A stretch of 64,000 nt of DNA from Candidatus Melainabacteria bacterium (GCA_003963305.1 RXJR01000016.1:45630-109629); one strand, 5' to 3'. Counted from the first letter of the stretch, positions 35,441-45,126 are shown. Numbers and translations are program-made. The notes: generated from the letters alone by a model not told the origin.

Positions 35441-36892
35441 ATGGTCCGCAGCAAGTTACGTCCGCTCATTACCGGAATTTTTCTGGCTATTTCCGTGGGC
35501 GCGCACGCCTCAGGTCAAACTCCATTCCAGCCTGACAATCAAGCAATTCAACTCTACAATGACGGCGTCGCTCTTGTTCAGGCGCACGACCTCCAGAACG
35601 CCGAGTCAAAATTCAGGGATGCTATTTCGATCTCGCCAAAATTTGCCGATGCACACAGCAATTTGGGCACTGTGCTTGTTCAGCAAGGAAAGTATGACGA
35701 TGCCATGGCTGAATTGCAAAAGGCAACACAGTTGAAACCAACTTCTCCCCCCGCATGGGGTACGCTGGCGACCTGCTATCAGTCACTGGGTCGAACAGAA
35801 GATGCGATAGCAGCATTCAAAACCTTTTTGCAGCTGAGCCCAGATGCTCCCGAAGCAGCTCAGGTGCGCAGTGGCATCGCCATGTTAGAGAACGAACTGA
35901 AGCGCACAGGCGGAGCAAAAGCAGTAGCACAGAATCCCAATGATTACTTCGAAGATGCAACGCAAAACGGCATCGCACGGTGGCCACAATCGAGATTACC
36001 CATCACTGTTTCAATCAAGCCTGATCCCAATGTACCAGGGTTCAGACAAGAATATGTCGATGTGCTGAAGCAAGCGTTCACCGATTGGGAAGAGGCATCT
36101 CAGGGCGCAATCAAGTTTCAATTCACCGATGATCCATCAGCAAAAATTGTTTGTACCTGGACTGACGATACAAAGCAAATGATTTCGTCAGCAGAGGGTG
36201 GTCACGCAGTTGTCGTGCCTGACTCGAAGGGCATTTTGAAGGTGAATATCATTCTTCTTTCTGTGCCACCACTGGGCACTCAAAAGCTATCGGCAAATTA
36301 TGCTCGGCGCATCGATCTTCATGAAATCGGGCATGGTTTGGGCATTCTGGGGCACAGCAAGACACCCGGAGACATCATGTTCAGCACGGTCATGCCGGCA
36401 GACACAGTGCCGCAACTTTCCAATCGCGACAAAGCCACCCTGGCAAAAATATATTCGGCCAGCGCTGAAATGTTAAGCAGCCATCCGCTCAACATGAATA
36501 AGATGATGATGTCTGGAGATCCAAACAGCAACGTAAATCAGCTGCTTCGATTGAATGCAGAAGCTGCTGATGCCATGAAACAGGGCAAAATAGCGCTTTC
36601 CGTTCAAAAACTAGAAGCTGCGCAAAAGCTCGATCCAAACTCGGAAATCGTCAATCACAACCTGGGTAGCGCCTATGCAAATTCCGGAATGATGGCTGCC
36701 GCAGTTCACAATTGGTCCTCAGCTGAAGCTTACTTTCTGCGGGCAATTCCGCTTCTAAACAAAGATGCCGACAAGACTAATCTCGTACAAGTTCTAAAAG
36801 CCTATTCCACCGTTTTGAAGTTGAGCGGAAGACCAGCTGATGCCGCCAAAATCGACGGTAAATTGAAGAGCCTTCCTGGTGCAGGCAAGTAG
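35441..36892 (+). CDS. Secreted TPR-matrixin metalloprotease
   Basis: 483 residues from ATG 35441, with GGGAGGA at 35431-35437. A signal peptide (ending HASG) is followed by TPR repeats (~35-145, e.g. LVQQGKYDDAMAELQKA). Residues ~185-330 are a matrixin-like protease: WEEASQGAIKFQF, then the zinc site DLHEIGHGLGILGHS (HExxHxxGxxH) and the Met-turn GDIMFS. More TPR repeats (~365-470) close the chain. It should be an exported zinc endopeptidase held in a TPR scaffold. The double ATG at 35438/35441 leaves the first codon open. Confidence 0.85.
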   Translation: MVRSKLRPLITGIFLAISVGAHASGQTPFQPDNQAIQLYNDGVALVQAHDLQNAESKFRDAISISPKFADAHSNLGTVLVQQGKYDDAMAELQKATQLKPTSPPAWGTLATCYQSLGRTEDAIAAFKTFLQLSPDAPEAAQVRSGIAMLENELKRTGGAKAVAQNPNDYFEDATQNGIARWPQSRLPITVSIKPDPNVPGFRQEYVDVLKQAFTDWEEASQGAIKFQFTDDPSAKIVCTWTDDTKQMISSAEGGHAVVVPDSKGILKVNIILLSVPPLGTQKLSANYARRIDLHEIGHGLGILGHSKTPGDIMFSTVMPADTVPQLSNRDKATLAKIYSASAEMLSSHPLNMNKMMMSGDPNSNVNQLLRLNAEAADAMKQGKIALSVQKLEAAQKLDPNSEIVNHNLGSAYANSGMMAAAVHNWSSAEAYFLRAIPLLNKDADKTNLVQVLKAYSTVLKLSGRPADAAKIDGKLKSLPGAGK

Positions 36893-37115
36893 AACACTGA
36901 AGGCTTGAGAATTAAGCTTTGGCGGTTTTACCACCTTGCAGGCACAGGAACTTGATTTACGAAATTTATGCAAACAGGCAGCTGTTACTGGCACTTGACA
37001 ACATTGTCGTATGCGTGAGAGCGTGGTAGCACGGGGTGTTCTTCTCGTGTAATCGCCCGGTCGGTTCGTAAGATCGGCTGGTCGCGATAGATATTCTGTA
37101 CTACCGCTGCAGCAG

Positions 37116-37976
37116 GTGCATCCTTTGAATACAGAGGAACATGCTCAGAGAGCCTACGAGCAAGCGATGGACTTGCTTACAGGTGGGCAATATTCGGACG
37201 CCGTAGGTTTCTTCACAGATGCTCTGCAACTTAAGCCTGAGTTTGCGACGGTCTATTTCAACCGCGCTTTTGCCTACAACATGCTCGGTGAGCCGGAGAA
37301 GGCCATTGAAGACTACACGCAGGCCATTGCTCTGGACAACGAAAATGCCTGGGCATACATCTATAGAGCCTATGCACAGGGAGTTCTCGGTCGCCAGACA
37401 GAGGTGATTCTCGATTGCGGAAAGGCAATCGATATCAATCCAAAACTGGGACTTGCCTACACAGAGCGTGGTTACGCTTACTTTCAACAGGGACTCTACA
37501 GAGAAGCGGCGGCAGATTTCGGTGAATTCATTAATCTCACTCCTGATGACTCGAGCGCATACTACTGCCGCGCCATAGCTTACAGCGAACTGGAGATGCA
37601 CGAAGAGTCAATTGCTGACCTGACAAAAGCTATAGAAATCAATCCTAAGGATCCCGGAGCCTACTTCTGCCGCGGCATTTCATATCACAACCTGAATCGA
37701 TACCAGCAGGCTATTGAAGACTACACTCGTGCTCTTGACTTGAATCCAGAGTGCGTCGAAGCTTTCGAAAGCAGGCAGATCGCATATTCGCAGTTGTCTG
37801 TAGCACTGCACCAGATCATAGATTCTCCGAATGTAAAGAAAGCAAAAACGAGAACAAAAGTCCAGGAGCTGCTCTGGAAACTGGATGTCGCGATGCGCGA
37901 AAAGCAAGGCGTCAAGCAGTGTCCAGAAGAGGAAGAACGCATCCGGAATAAACTTTTGCGCACACCTTCTAAGTGA
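37116..37976 (+). CDS. TPR protein
   Basis: 286 residues from GTG 37116; TTG 37125 is an alternative with AGGTG better spaced. Six TPR repeats cover residues ~8-225, of the 34-residue type with the pattern A-x3-R-G-x2-Y and P-x-A (for example KDPGAYFCRGISYHNLNRYQ). The C-terminal ~60 residues are helical and basic. There is no signal peptide. Function is presumably protein binding; partners unknown. Confidence 0.8.
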   Translation: MHPLNTEEHAQRAYEQAMDLLTGGQYSDAVGFFTDALQLKPEFATVYFNRAFAYNMLGEPEKAIEDYTQAIALDNENAWAYIYRAYAQGVLGRQTEVILDCGKAIDINPKLGLAYTERGYAYFQQGLYREAAADFGEFINLTPDDSSAYYCRAIAYSELEMHEESIADLTKAIEINPKDPGAYFCRGISYHNLNRYQQAIEDYTRALDLNPECVEAFESRQIAYSQLSVALHQIIDSPNVKKAKTRTKVQELLWKLDVAMREKQGVKQCPEEEERIRNKLLRTPSK

Positions 37977-38147
37977 TTCTCCGGACGATCTAACTTAAAC
38001 GGGAAGCTACATCTCCTGTGAAATAAGTAACTCTAACATTCCAGTTTATAATTTGGGTCGTTCCAGTTAGCACAAGCGCTCGTTGCGGGTGCAGCAACCA
38101 GGCGCAATTGTTTTGCTGAACTAAATAGACTTGAGCGAGGAAATCAC

Positions 38148-38834
38148 ATGTCTAAGGCACTCGTAATTCTCTCCGGCGGACAAGACAGCACCACCTGTTT
38201 GTTCTGGGCTAAAGAGCGCTACGACGAGGTAGTGGCTTTGACCTTCAATTACAACCAACGCCATATCAGAGAAATTGAAAGCGCCAGAATGGTGGCAAAA
38301 TTAGCCGCAGTTGAGCATGAAGTCATCGACATGGGGCCTATCTTTGCCGGACTCAGTCCACTTACAGATCTGAAACTGGAGGTCGACAGCTATAAATCGG
38401 CGCACGATTTGCCCGGAGGACTGGAGAAAACTTTTGTGCCGGGACGCAACATACTTTTCCTTTGTGTAGCAGCCAATCGCGCCTATGTGACTGGTTGTGA
38501 CGCTATGGTGATCGGGGTTTCAGAGGAAGATTTCGGAGGTTATCCCGACTGCCGCGCCGAATTCATCGAAAAAATGGAAGCAGCATTGACAAGTGGGCTG
38601 GATAAAAGCATCGCCATTGTCACGCCGCTCGTTCATCTGTCCAAGAAGAAAACCGTTGAACTGGCGCAATCGCTGGAGGGATGTCTGGACGCCCTCTCAT
38701 TTACAACCACTTGCTACAACGGTGAAGTGCCTCCATGCGGGCACTGTCACTCATGTTTGCTCAGACAGAAGGGTTTCGAAGAAGCCGGTGTGCCCGATCC
38801 TCTCCTTGTCCGGGGTACTGCCGATGCTCGGTAA
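38148..38834 (+). CDS. queC: 7-cyano-7-deazaguanine synthase QueC
   Basis: 228 residues, ATG preceded by GAGGAAA. The PP-loop ATP-binding motif is ILSGGQDSTTCL at 7-18, and the zinc-binding cysteines are in TTCYNGEVPPCGHCHSC near 188-204. Other QueC landmarks are TFNYNQRH near 42 and PGRNILFL near 102. It converts 7-carboxy-7-deazaguanine to preQ0 with ATP and ammonia. The next gene, queE, starts within its last codons, and queF follows, giving three consecutive late steps of preQ1 synthesis. Confidence 0.96.
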   Translation: MSKALVILSGGQDSTTCLFWAKERYDEVVALTFNYNQRHIREIESARMVAKLAAVEHEVIDMGPIFAGLSPLTDLKLEVDSYKSAHDLPGGLEKTFVPGRNILFLCVAANRAYVTGCDAMVIGVSEEDFGGYPDCRAEFIEKMEAALTSGLDKSIAIVTPLVHLSKKKTVELAQSLEGCLDALSFTTTCYNGEVPPCGHCHSCLLRQKGFEEAGVPDPLLVRGTADAR

Positions 38835-39516
38835 GAATCCTGTCCGCCCCCAGCAATTAAACGACGGGCAGTCTCTCTGGATTCAGTCTGTCTTTTACAC
38901 ATTGCAGGGCGAAGGTCCATTTATCGGTAAACCTGCGGTTTTCGTCCGCCTCTCCGGCTGCAATTTAAAATGTTTCTGGTGCGACACTGATTTCGAGTCG
39001 TCGACATGGCAACCCAGTTTGAATGAATTGCTTGCGGACATTGAAATAAAGCGACCAGAGCATTGCAAATTTATAGTCATCACGGGTGGTGAACCGTTTC
39101 GACAGAATATTGCACCGCTAGTGGAGAGTCTGCTGAACAGCGGGTTGACCGTGCAGATCGAAACCAACGGTACACTCTGGGTTGACTTGCCGGTAAGTAA
39201 AAATTTGCATATCGTTTGCAGCCCCAAAGCCAATTTCATCCACGAAAAATTACTACCGAGAATAACGACTTACAAGTACGTTCTCGATGCCGACTCAATC
39301 GATCCGACAGATGGTCTGCCCAACAAATCTACTCAAAAGATGCATACAGCGGTTCAAATTGCACGACCGCCCGAGGATGGCGAAATCTTTGTCATGCCTA
39401 TCGATTCTGGTGACGGCAAGCGAAATGAAGATAATAAGCGAGCTTGCGTGGACGTGGCCATGAAACACGGGTACAGAATGACCCTGCAAAGTCATAAATT
39501 ATTGAACATTGATTAG
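38824..39516 (+). CDS. queE: 7-carboxy-7-deazaguanine synthase QueE
   Basis: 230 residues from ATG 38824, overlapping queC by 11 bases. Radical SAM enzyme: [19 protein letters not shown] near residue 28, the cluster motif CNLKCFWCD near 46-54 (CxxxCxxC), TGGEP near 83, and ETNGT near 111. It converts 6-carboxy-tetrahydropterin to 7-carboxy-7-deazaguanine. The frame is open upstream to 38593 inside queC, but only this ATG makes a QueE of normal length. queD, which supplies the substrate, is not in the window. Confidence 0.95.
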   Translation: MLGKNPVRPQQLNDGQSLWIQSVFYTLQGEGPFIGKPAVFVRLSGCNLKCFWCDTDFESSTWQPSLNELLADIEIKRPEHCKFIVITGGEPFRQNIAPLVESLLNSGLTVQIETNGTLWVDLPVSKNLHIVCSPKANFIHEKLLPRITTYKYVLDADSIDPTDGLPNKSTQKMHTAVQIARPPEDGEIFVMPIDSGDGKRNEDNKRACVDVAMKHGYRMTLQSHKLLNID

Positions 39517-39523
39517 AGGGGAG

Positions 39524-39949
39524 ATGACAGTGACGCAGAACTTAAAGCATCTGGGAAATAAGACCGAATACGTTTATACAAATCCAACCGTAGAGATTCT
39601 CGAGCACGTACCAAACCCGTTCTCAGATCGTGAGCAAAATCGGCACCAGGTAGCAGGAACAGTCCACATTGAAGCTAATGAATTCACCAGCCTCTGCCCG
39701 ATTACCGGTCAGCCCGACTTTGCCACCATAGTGATCGACTATATTCCGCGCGAACGTCTTGTTGAAAGCAAATCTCTGAAGCTCTACCTGGGCAGTTTTC
39801 GTCAATTCGGGGAATTTCACGAATCATGCGTAAATCGAATCGCCAATGACCTGATCGAACTACTCGACCCCTCGTACATCAAAGTAGAAGGGCGATTCAC
39901 GCCCCGCGGTGGCATTTCGATATGGCCGGTTGCTGAGTTTCACCGCTGA
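39524..39949 (+). CDS. queF: NADPH-dependent preQ0 reductase QueF (short type)
   Basis: 141 residues, the single-domain YkvM-like type. Start is ATG 39524 or GTG 39530, both after GAGGGG; TTG 39509 would overlap queE. The active-site Cys is in [13 protein letters not shown] near residue 57, and the QueF family motif [13 protein letters not shown] near 84 includes the substrate-binding E-S-K-S-L-K. It reduces preQ0 to preQ1, the base inserted in tRNA for queuosine. It completes the queC-queE-queF operon. Confidence 0.95.
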   Translation: MTVTQNLKHLGNKTEYVYTNPTVEILEHVPNPFSDREQNRHQVAGTVHIEANEFTSLCPITGQPDFATIVIDYIPRERLVESKSLKLYLGSFRQFGEFHESCVNRIANDLIELLDPSYIKVEGRFTPRGGISIWPVAEFHR

Positions 39950-40080
39950 CGTCTGATTTAAATGGCCGAGCTCAATCAGCTGAAAACCCAGAGAACTAGA
40001 GCTGGACAGTAAGTCTTACATTATAGTCTTTCCATACCGTTTTATAGGATTACGGCAATCCGCTTGGACAGCCGGATTTC

Positions 40081-40086
40081 TATAAT
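40081..40086 (+). promoter_or_regulatory. -10 element upstream of the LRV-repeat gene
   Basis: TATAAT at 40081-40086, 24 bases before ATG 40111, leaving room for a very short leader with the GGAGG site. No matching -35 hexamer lies 16-18 bases upstream. Confidence 0.4.
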
Positions 40087-40110
40087 GGTATCAGCTGGAC
40101 GGAGGTAATT

Positions 40111-40566
40111 ATGGCTACGGTTAACTACAGGCGAGCCAATGAGCTGATGCTGCTCATAGCCGCCAATCCCGCAACACCCGAACAAATTCTCAAGCAGTTG
40201 GCGACCGAAGACGATCCTTTGTTACTCGAACAAATAGCAGAAAATCCCTCTGCCCCGGCGCTCACCTTAGCCAATCTGGCTGGGCATGCCAATGAACGCG
40301 TGCGCATGGCTGTCAGCCATAATCCAAAGACACCAATTGAAATCATCGATACACTTATTTGCGACATCAGCGCAGACGTGAGATACGCGCTTGCATCGAA
40401 TCCGCTATTGCCACTGCAAGTGATTCGCGAGATTTGTCAGGACGAAAATCCTTACGTTGCCAGTCGAGCCCAACAAACATACACCAGACTGACTCAAGAT
40501 AGAACTCCACAGACAAACATCACAATAACGTTGCAAAATATTCAGTACAAAAAATATTCCGCCTAG
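40111..40566 (+). CDS. Leucine-rich repeat variant (LRV/HEAT-like) protein
   Basis: 151 residues; ATG preceded by GGACGGAGG. Four repeats of ~24 residues follow the LRV/HEAT-like pattern N-P-x-(T/A/L)-P-x-x-(I/L)-L-x-x-L-A then a helix, for example NPATPEQILKQLA near 19, NPSAPALTLANLA near 44, NPKTPIEIIDTLI near 70 and NPLLPLQVIREIC near 95. The tail is polar. Probably a cytosolic binding scaffold. It overlaps the convergent PDZ gene by four bases. Confidence 0.8.
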   Translation: MATVNYRRANELMLLIAANPATPEQILKQLATEDDPLLLEQIAENPSAPALTLANLAGHANERVRMAVSHNPKTPIEIIDTLICDISADVRYALASNPLLPLQVIREICQDENPYVASRAQQTYTRLTQDRTPQTNITITLQNIQYKKYSA

Positions 40567-40937
40567 CGCTGCACCACTAGTGGTGGCTTGTCTTGCATTC
40601 GAATGTTGAAAAATTCCACTCGTGGTACGGCAAACATCAGTTCATCGCCATTTCGTCGAACCGTGAGATGGGCAACCGTACCAGGCTGTCCGTGAATCCT
40701 GCCGACAACACTGCTTCGTGTGCCGTCGACTGACGTGATCACATCTCCTTTCTGTATGCCGGCTACCTCAGCCGGCGACTGGGGGTGTACTCTATGCACC
40801 CGACCGGAGTGATTAACGCGCACGCCTATTCTTCCTTCAACCTCGTGATATTTGATCCCCCCAACCAGGGTCGTCGCATCTGCGGCAACCGTTTGGGACA
40901 AAGATATTGCGGTTAACAAAGCAAACAGAAATTTCAT
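40563..40937 (-). CDS. Secreted PDZ-domain protein
   Basis: 124 residues. Signal peptide 1-19 (ending VAA) followed by a single PDZ domain: the carboxylate-binding region near GGIKYHEVEGRIGVRV, the core HPQSPAEVAGIQKGDVITSVDG and the strand GTVAHLTVRRNG. No protease domain accompanies it, so it may be a free periplasmic peptide-binding module. The tail is short and basic. Confidence 0.78.
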   Translation of the reverse strand: MKFLFALLTAISLSQTVAADATTLVGGIKYHEVEGRIGVRVNHSGRVHRVHPQSPAEVAGIQKGDVITSVDGTRSSVVGRIHGQPGTVAHLTVRRNGDELMFAVPRVEFFNIRMQDKPPLVVQR

Positions 40938-41291
40938 GGATACCTCTTGCGTCGCTCCGGTCTCATTCTTTTAAGTGCTGGTGATGACAATCAGGTAAGC
41001 CGTTTAGTTCCCAAGAGAAACAAACAGGCCCAACCTTCGCAAAACTTGCAAAAACCTTCGGTGGCTCATCGAATACAGCTTCCTGCACCGCATTCAGTAG
41101 CAGTTACTGGCTAGTCAGGACCAGTTCAGATATACTTGACCTTCAGCAGCCTGCGTATCGACCGATGATCGCTCGAACGTCGAAGGGCTCGGATTTCTGA
41201 GCATTGCTTAATACGCAAAGTTCAGCTTGGTTAGTGCTCCTAATTACAAGGACGAGCCCAGTAATCCAAGTGGTAATCCGTTAATCCGACC
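40938..41291. other. Divergent intergenic region
   Basis: 354 bases between the PDZ protein and the hydrolase gene. TAATCC occurs three times at 41262, 41274 and 41282 just before the hydrolase start. No ORF, hairpin or clear promoter was found. Confidence 0.3.
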
Positions 41292-43235
41292 ATGTTTTAC
41301 GAGGTCCTGGCTTTGTTAAATAGATCTATCTGCCGAATCACACTGGCATTCATGACTTTGAACTCCCTTGGGCAGTCAGTTGTCGCCGCTGCCCCAGCAA
41401 CGCCCTCTCCTCAGAAGAAAGCATCCCCTGCCACACCGGCAGCTGCGGCAGGAGCAAAGAGCGTGGCTGGAGCTAAAAACGTACCTGTCAAAAATTTAGC
41501 GGGAGTTAAACCAAATCCCGGAGCAAAAACGATATCGGTTGAAGCTGTTCCCTTGAATGAGGCCAAGGATCTGCCACATTCTGCCAAGCTGGCTCCAGTG
41601 AAAGACTCTACCCTGCAGGACGCACAGCAGATACCCTTTGTCTCATGGGTGGACAATGCTCAGCCCGCAGACGCTGTTCTGCTTTGTATTCACGGACTTG
41701 GTCTGCACAAGGGCACTTACGATGCTTTTGGCAAAAGGATGTCCCAGATAGGTGTTCCCACCTACGCGATGGACGTGCGCGGATTCGGCGAGTGGCAGGA
41801 TGATCTGAAGACAGGTCTGGACTTTGAAGGATCGCTTGCCGATATCAAAGTCGTGTTGCAGGCAATCAAGAAAAATTATCCGGACAAGAAAATCATTATT
41901 CTCGGTGAGTCTATGGGAGGAGCGATCGCTTTACGTGCGACGGCAATGTATCCCGAACTCGTTTCGGGCTTGATTTCATCCGTTCCGTCAGGTGACAGAT
42001 TCGGCTCCGGTGACACAAAGCTCAAAGTTGGTCTGCATGCAATGCTGAAAGGTTTTAACAAACCGATGGACATCGGTACTGACGTTGTCGGCAAAGCAAC
42101 AAAGAAAGAAGACTTGCGCGAAGCCTGGTCAAAAGACAAGCTAGGACGCATGAATCTGTCTCCAAAAGAGTTGATGCAATTCAATTCTTTTATGGAGAAA
42201 AATTTCCTTGTCGCAAAAGAGATCAAATCGGTACCAGTTCTATTTATCCAGGGAGCAAACGACAAACTGGTCCATCCGGAGGGCACGTGGAAGCTTTTCG
42301 ACAGCCTCACCACAGACAAACGTCAAATGGTTTTCAGCAAGGCGGCCGAGCACCTTATTTTCGAAGAGTCGCAGTTTAGCGATGAAGATCTCAACTTCGT
42401 CGAAAAGTGGATCAATAAAAATATCGCTCCTTTGACTGCACTGCATCTGCCACCAGAAAAACCGGATGCAACAGAGGAAAAACCACAGGTCTCAGAAGCA
42501 GGACAATCGTCAAGCGCTGAGAGCAATGACAACAGCAGTAAGAAAAGCGATACTCCAAGCGCCCAACAAAACCGCATGAACGCCGCATCGCAGTTAGCCA
42601 CAGCAGCTCTATCCAAGAATATGGTCAATCCGCTGCGTCCGTCCGATAGCGGTGCAAGGACAGCTGACTACCAGGGCGATCCAGCTCGAATCTCCTACTG
42701 GATCGAACTGGCCAGAGATGGAAAAGTCTATCGATGCAATAACAAAACATCATTCAAGTCAGGTGATGCTATTAAGTTTCACATCATTCCGCAGACTGAC
42801 GGTTATGCGTATGTCGTTATGAACAAAAGCAGTCGCGGTAAGAGTGCGACACTGTTTCCATCTGCCGAAACGGGCACAAACAACTTTCTGACAAAGGGTC
42901 AGGACTATCCATTGCCAAGCAAGACGTGGTTGAAGTTCGACAATAATCCGGGCACTGAAGAGGTCAGTCTCGTATTCTCGCAAAAGAAGATCTCACCGCA
43001 AAAAGAGCTGCAAGAACAGCATTATTTGACTGCGTACGTTTCGCCTTCAGAGACTGGAAAAAAGGATCTGGTGCCAACAAGAATGCAGTTGAGCTGGGAT
43101 GATCCAACCCCTGTCATCATTCCCGCTGACTTTTCAGGAAGCACTCAGTTAGCCAGCCACAGCAGCCTCGTAAATCTATCGTTCAACGGACCAGGAGGCG
43201 TTTTAGCGGTCGACATTGCACTGGCGCACCAGTAA
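41292..43235 (+). CDS. Secreted lysophospholipase-like hydrolase with C-terminal DUF4384 domain
   Basis: 647 residues; ATG 41352 is an alternative start. A signal peptide ends near SVVAAA, then a Pro/Ala-rich spacer. Residues ~120-385 are a monoglyceride-lipase/lysophospholipase-type hydrolase: LLCIHGLGLHKGTYDAFG near 130, MDVRGFGEW, nucleophile LGESMGGAIALR near 205, acid FIQGANDKLVHPEG near 318 and His in KAAEHLIFEES near 353. After a Ser/Asn linker, residues ~455-560 look like DUF4384 (WIELARDGKVYRCNNKT, then DGYAYVVMNK). DUF4384 is often encoded with caspase-like proteins, and a caspase-fold gene follows 3 to 15 bases later. Confidence 0.85.
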   Translation: MFYEVLALLNRSICRITLAFMTLNSLGQSVVAAAPATPSPQKKASPATPAAAAGAKSVAGAKNVPVKNLAGVKPNPGAKTISVEAVPLNEAKDLPHSAKLAPVKDSTLQDAQQIPFVSWVDNAQPADAVLLCIHGLGLHKGTYDAFGKRMSQIGVPTYAMDVRGFGEWQDDLKTGLDFEGSLADIKVVLQAIKKNYPDKKIIILGESMGGAIALRATAMYPELVSGLISSVPSGDRFGSGDTKLKVGLHAMLKGFNKPMDIGTDVVGKATKKEDLREAWSKDKLGRMNLSPKELMQFNSFMEKNFLVAKEIKSVPVLFIQGANDKLVHPEGTWKLFDSLTTDKRQMVFSKAAEHLIFEESQFSDEDLNFVEKWINKNIAPLTALHLPPEKPDATEEKPQVSEAGQSSSAESNDNSSKKSDTPSAQQNRMNAASQLATAALSKNMVNPLRPSDSGARTADYQGDPARISYWIELARDGKVYRCNNKTSFKSGDAIKFHIIPQTDGYAYVVMNKSSRGKSATLFPSAETGTNNFLTKGQDYPLPSKTWLKFDNNPGTEEVSLVFSQKKISPQKELQEQHYLTAYVSPSETGKKDLVPTRMQLSWDDPTPVIIPADFSGSTQLASHSSLVNLSFNGPGGVLAVDIALAHQ

Positions 43236-43250
43236 GGAATGAAGAGAAAC

Positions 43251-44996
43251 ATGATTACGGTTAAGCGAATTTCTGCTCTGGCTAGCGTTATTGCACTCTT
43301 GCTCAATGCCCAGACCGCCTACAGTGCAGATAAGGTTGCACCGTCGCCGATACCAGGTGTCGAATTCACCAAAATTCAAGACCTCAATCCAAACGCCAAA
43401 CCGACGAACAATCCCATCAAACAAAAGTGGGCTGTTGTTATTGGTGCCTCTAAATTCAAAGAAAAGAGGCTGGATAACTCCGGCTCTGAAGTAGCGATGG
43501 ATAAATCGGCCCAGCAGTTTTACGACTATCTCATTGATCCTCACGGCGGCAGATTTCAGCCGGACCACGTCAAATTGCTGATCAACTCGGGTGCCACGAG
43601 ACAAAATATTGTGTCGGCGCTGACCAGTCCCTGGCTGGGTTCGCTAGCCGGACCCGATGACCTCGTGGTCGTGTATATCGCCACCAATGGTTTCCCGACG
43701 ACGGATGGTTCCACTTATCTGTGCGCATATGATTGTGCAATAGACAACGTTTATTCCACATGCATCTCCATGCAGACATTGATGGACACGCTGCGAAAAG
43801 ACGTAAAATCGCAGCGTATCATGCTCGTTCTTCAATCGTGCTACAGCGGCGCGGCAGAGCTCACGTCCGGCGCAAAAGCGTTGACGGGTACATTCAGCGG
43901 CTACAACATAGACATAGACAAAGTGGCGCTGGGCAAGGGTTACATAATTCTCTCGTCCAGTCGCCCTGACCAGATGACCTGGAGCGACGCATTCTCGCGC
44001 AATTTGATCAAGGCTTTACGCCAACAAGATGGATTGATTCCACTGAAAGACGCCTTCGAGATGGCCAAAAAGCAAACCGAAGTTGACACAAGCATCATCG
44101 GACCAACAAAGAAACAGACTCCGGTGATGAAAAGCGACTGGACCGGCAATGAGCTTGTTCTGGGAACACCGCCAATTGAAAAAGTTTCGGAGTTACCCGA
44201 CGCCGTAAAGAGTTTTTTGTCTGCCGAAGCGTATTACCTGAAGGGGACCAACAAATTAACCGCAGGCGATCTCGATGGCGCGGCGCAGGAATACGAAGCA
44301 GCTATAGCCGTAGACCCTAAGTACGCAGATGCGCTCGGCGACTTCGGAGCGCTCAAGTCGATCAAAGGCGATTGGCAATCGGCAGCCAATCTTTACAAGC
44401 GGGCAATTGCAGTGCGCCCAAACGATTCACTCTTTCACGCTAACTATGCCCGAGTGCTTGAGAAGTTAGGACAGACTGACGCCAGTCGCAAAGAGCTCGA
44501 ACAATCCTACTCTTTGAATCCCAAAGATCGGGTCGTTTTACAGGCTCTTGCATCGAAATGCCTGCAAGAGGGAGACCCGATCCGTGCCGTCAAGCTGCTG
44601 CAAGAGGCAGTGACCCTTTTCCCCACTTCCGAATCGCTGCACAGCAGGCTCAGCTACGCATACGTGCAAAATGGCGACATTGCAAATGCCCTCACACAAG
44701 CGAAAGAAGCAGTCAGTATCGCTCCCGATTCTCCGGCGGCCAAGCTGAATCTCGGCTCCAGCTTGCTCATGTCGGGCGATAAGAAGCAAGCCATCGAAGT
44801 TTATAAGCAAGCGATTGCCCTTGCGCCCACTAACGCCGATGCTCACTATTTGCTGAGCAACACCCTGGAAAGCGCAGGTGACAAACAATCTGCGATTGGC
44901 GAGTTAAATAAGTTCCTCGAGCTTTGCCAGCCCAACGATGCCCGTATCGCTAAAGCCCGTGCCCATTTGCAGGAGCTCGGTGCAGGCGGGGAGTAA
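43251..44996 (+). CDS. Secreted caspase-fold (peptidase C14) protein with TPR domain, catalytic His missing
   Basis: 581 residues from ATG 43251 (AAGAGA upstream; ATG 43239 is the alternative). A signal peptide ends near AYSA. Residues ~60-285 have the caspase/metacaspase fold: KWAVVIGASKF near 61, then VVVYIATNGFP where family members have Y-x-S-G-H-G, so the catalytic His is Asn146. The nucleophile segment VLQSCYSGAA keeps Cys197, but the acidic residue usual before it is Gln. Residues ~320-575 are seven or so TPR repeats. Either a pseudo-protease or a modified enzyme. It forms an operon with the DUF4384 hydrolase. Confidence 0.85.
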   Translation: MITVKRISALASVIALLLNAQTAYSADKVAPSPIPGVEFTKIQDLNPNAKPTNNPIKQKWAVVIGASKFKEKRLDNSGSEVAMDKSAQQFYDYLIDPHGGRFQPDHVKLLINSGATRQNIVSALTSPWLGSLAGPDDLVVVYIATNGFPTTDGSTYLCAYDCAIDNVYSTCISMQTLMDTLRKDVKSQRIMLVLQSCYSGAAELTSGAKALTGTFSGYNIDIDKVALGKGYIILSSSRPDQMTWSDAFSRNLIKALRQQDGLIPLKDAFEMAKKQTEVDTSIIGPTKKQTPVMKSDWTGNELVLGTPPIEKVSELPDAVKSFLSAEAYYLKGTNKLTAGDLDGAAQEYEAAIAVDPKYADALGDFGALKSIKGDWQSAANLYKRAIAVRPNDSLFHANYARVLEKLGQTDASRKELEQSYSLNPKDRVVLQALASKCLQEGDPIRAVKLLQEAVTLFPTSESLHSRLSYAYVQNGDIANALTQAKEAVSIAPDSPAAKLNLGSSLLMSGDKKQAIEVYKQAIALAPTNADAHYLLSNTLESAGDKQSAIGELNKFLELCQPNDARIAKARAHLQELGAGGE

Positions 44997-45090
44997 TTCC
45001 GGCACCGCCTGAAAAGACTGTTCGAACGTGCCCACTAGGCTAACTTCGGATATATAACTGGCGTAGCTAGAAGTGGCGGCACTTCTTCAC

Positions 45091-45096
45091 TATAAT
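45091..45096 (+). promoter_or_regulatory. -10 element of the 45127 gene
   Basis: TATAAT at 45091-45096, 30 bases before ATG 45127. No matching -35 (TTGACA-like) lies at the usual distance, so activator help or extended contacts may be needed. Confidence 0.45.
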
Positions 45097-45126
45097 CTGT
45101 AAGGAATATAGGTCGGAGGAGATGTA

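Noticed and set aside
37977..38147. preQ1 riboswitch upstream of queC
   Set aside because: The leader has a small GTTGC/GCAAC stem but no match to the class I preQ1 pattern I know (short stem, then A-rich tail pairing into the loop) and no clear class II or III layout.
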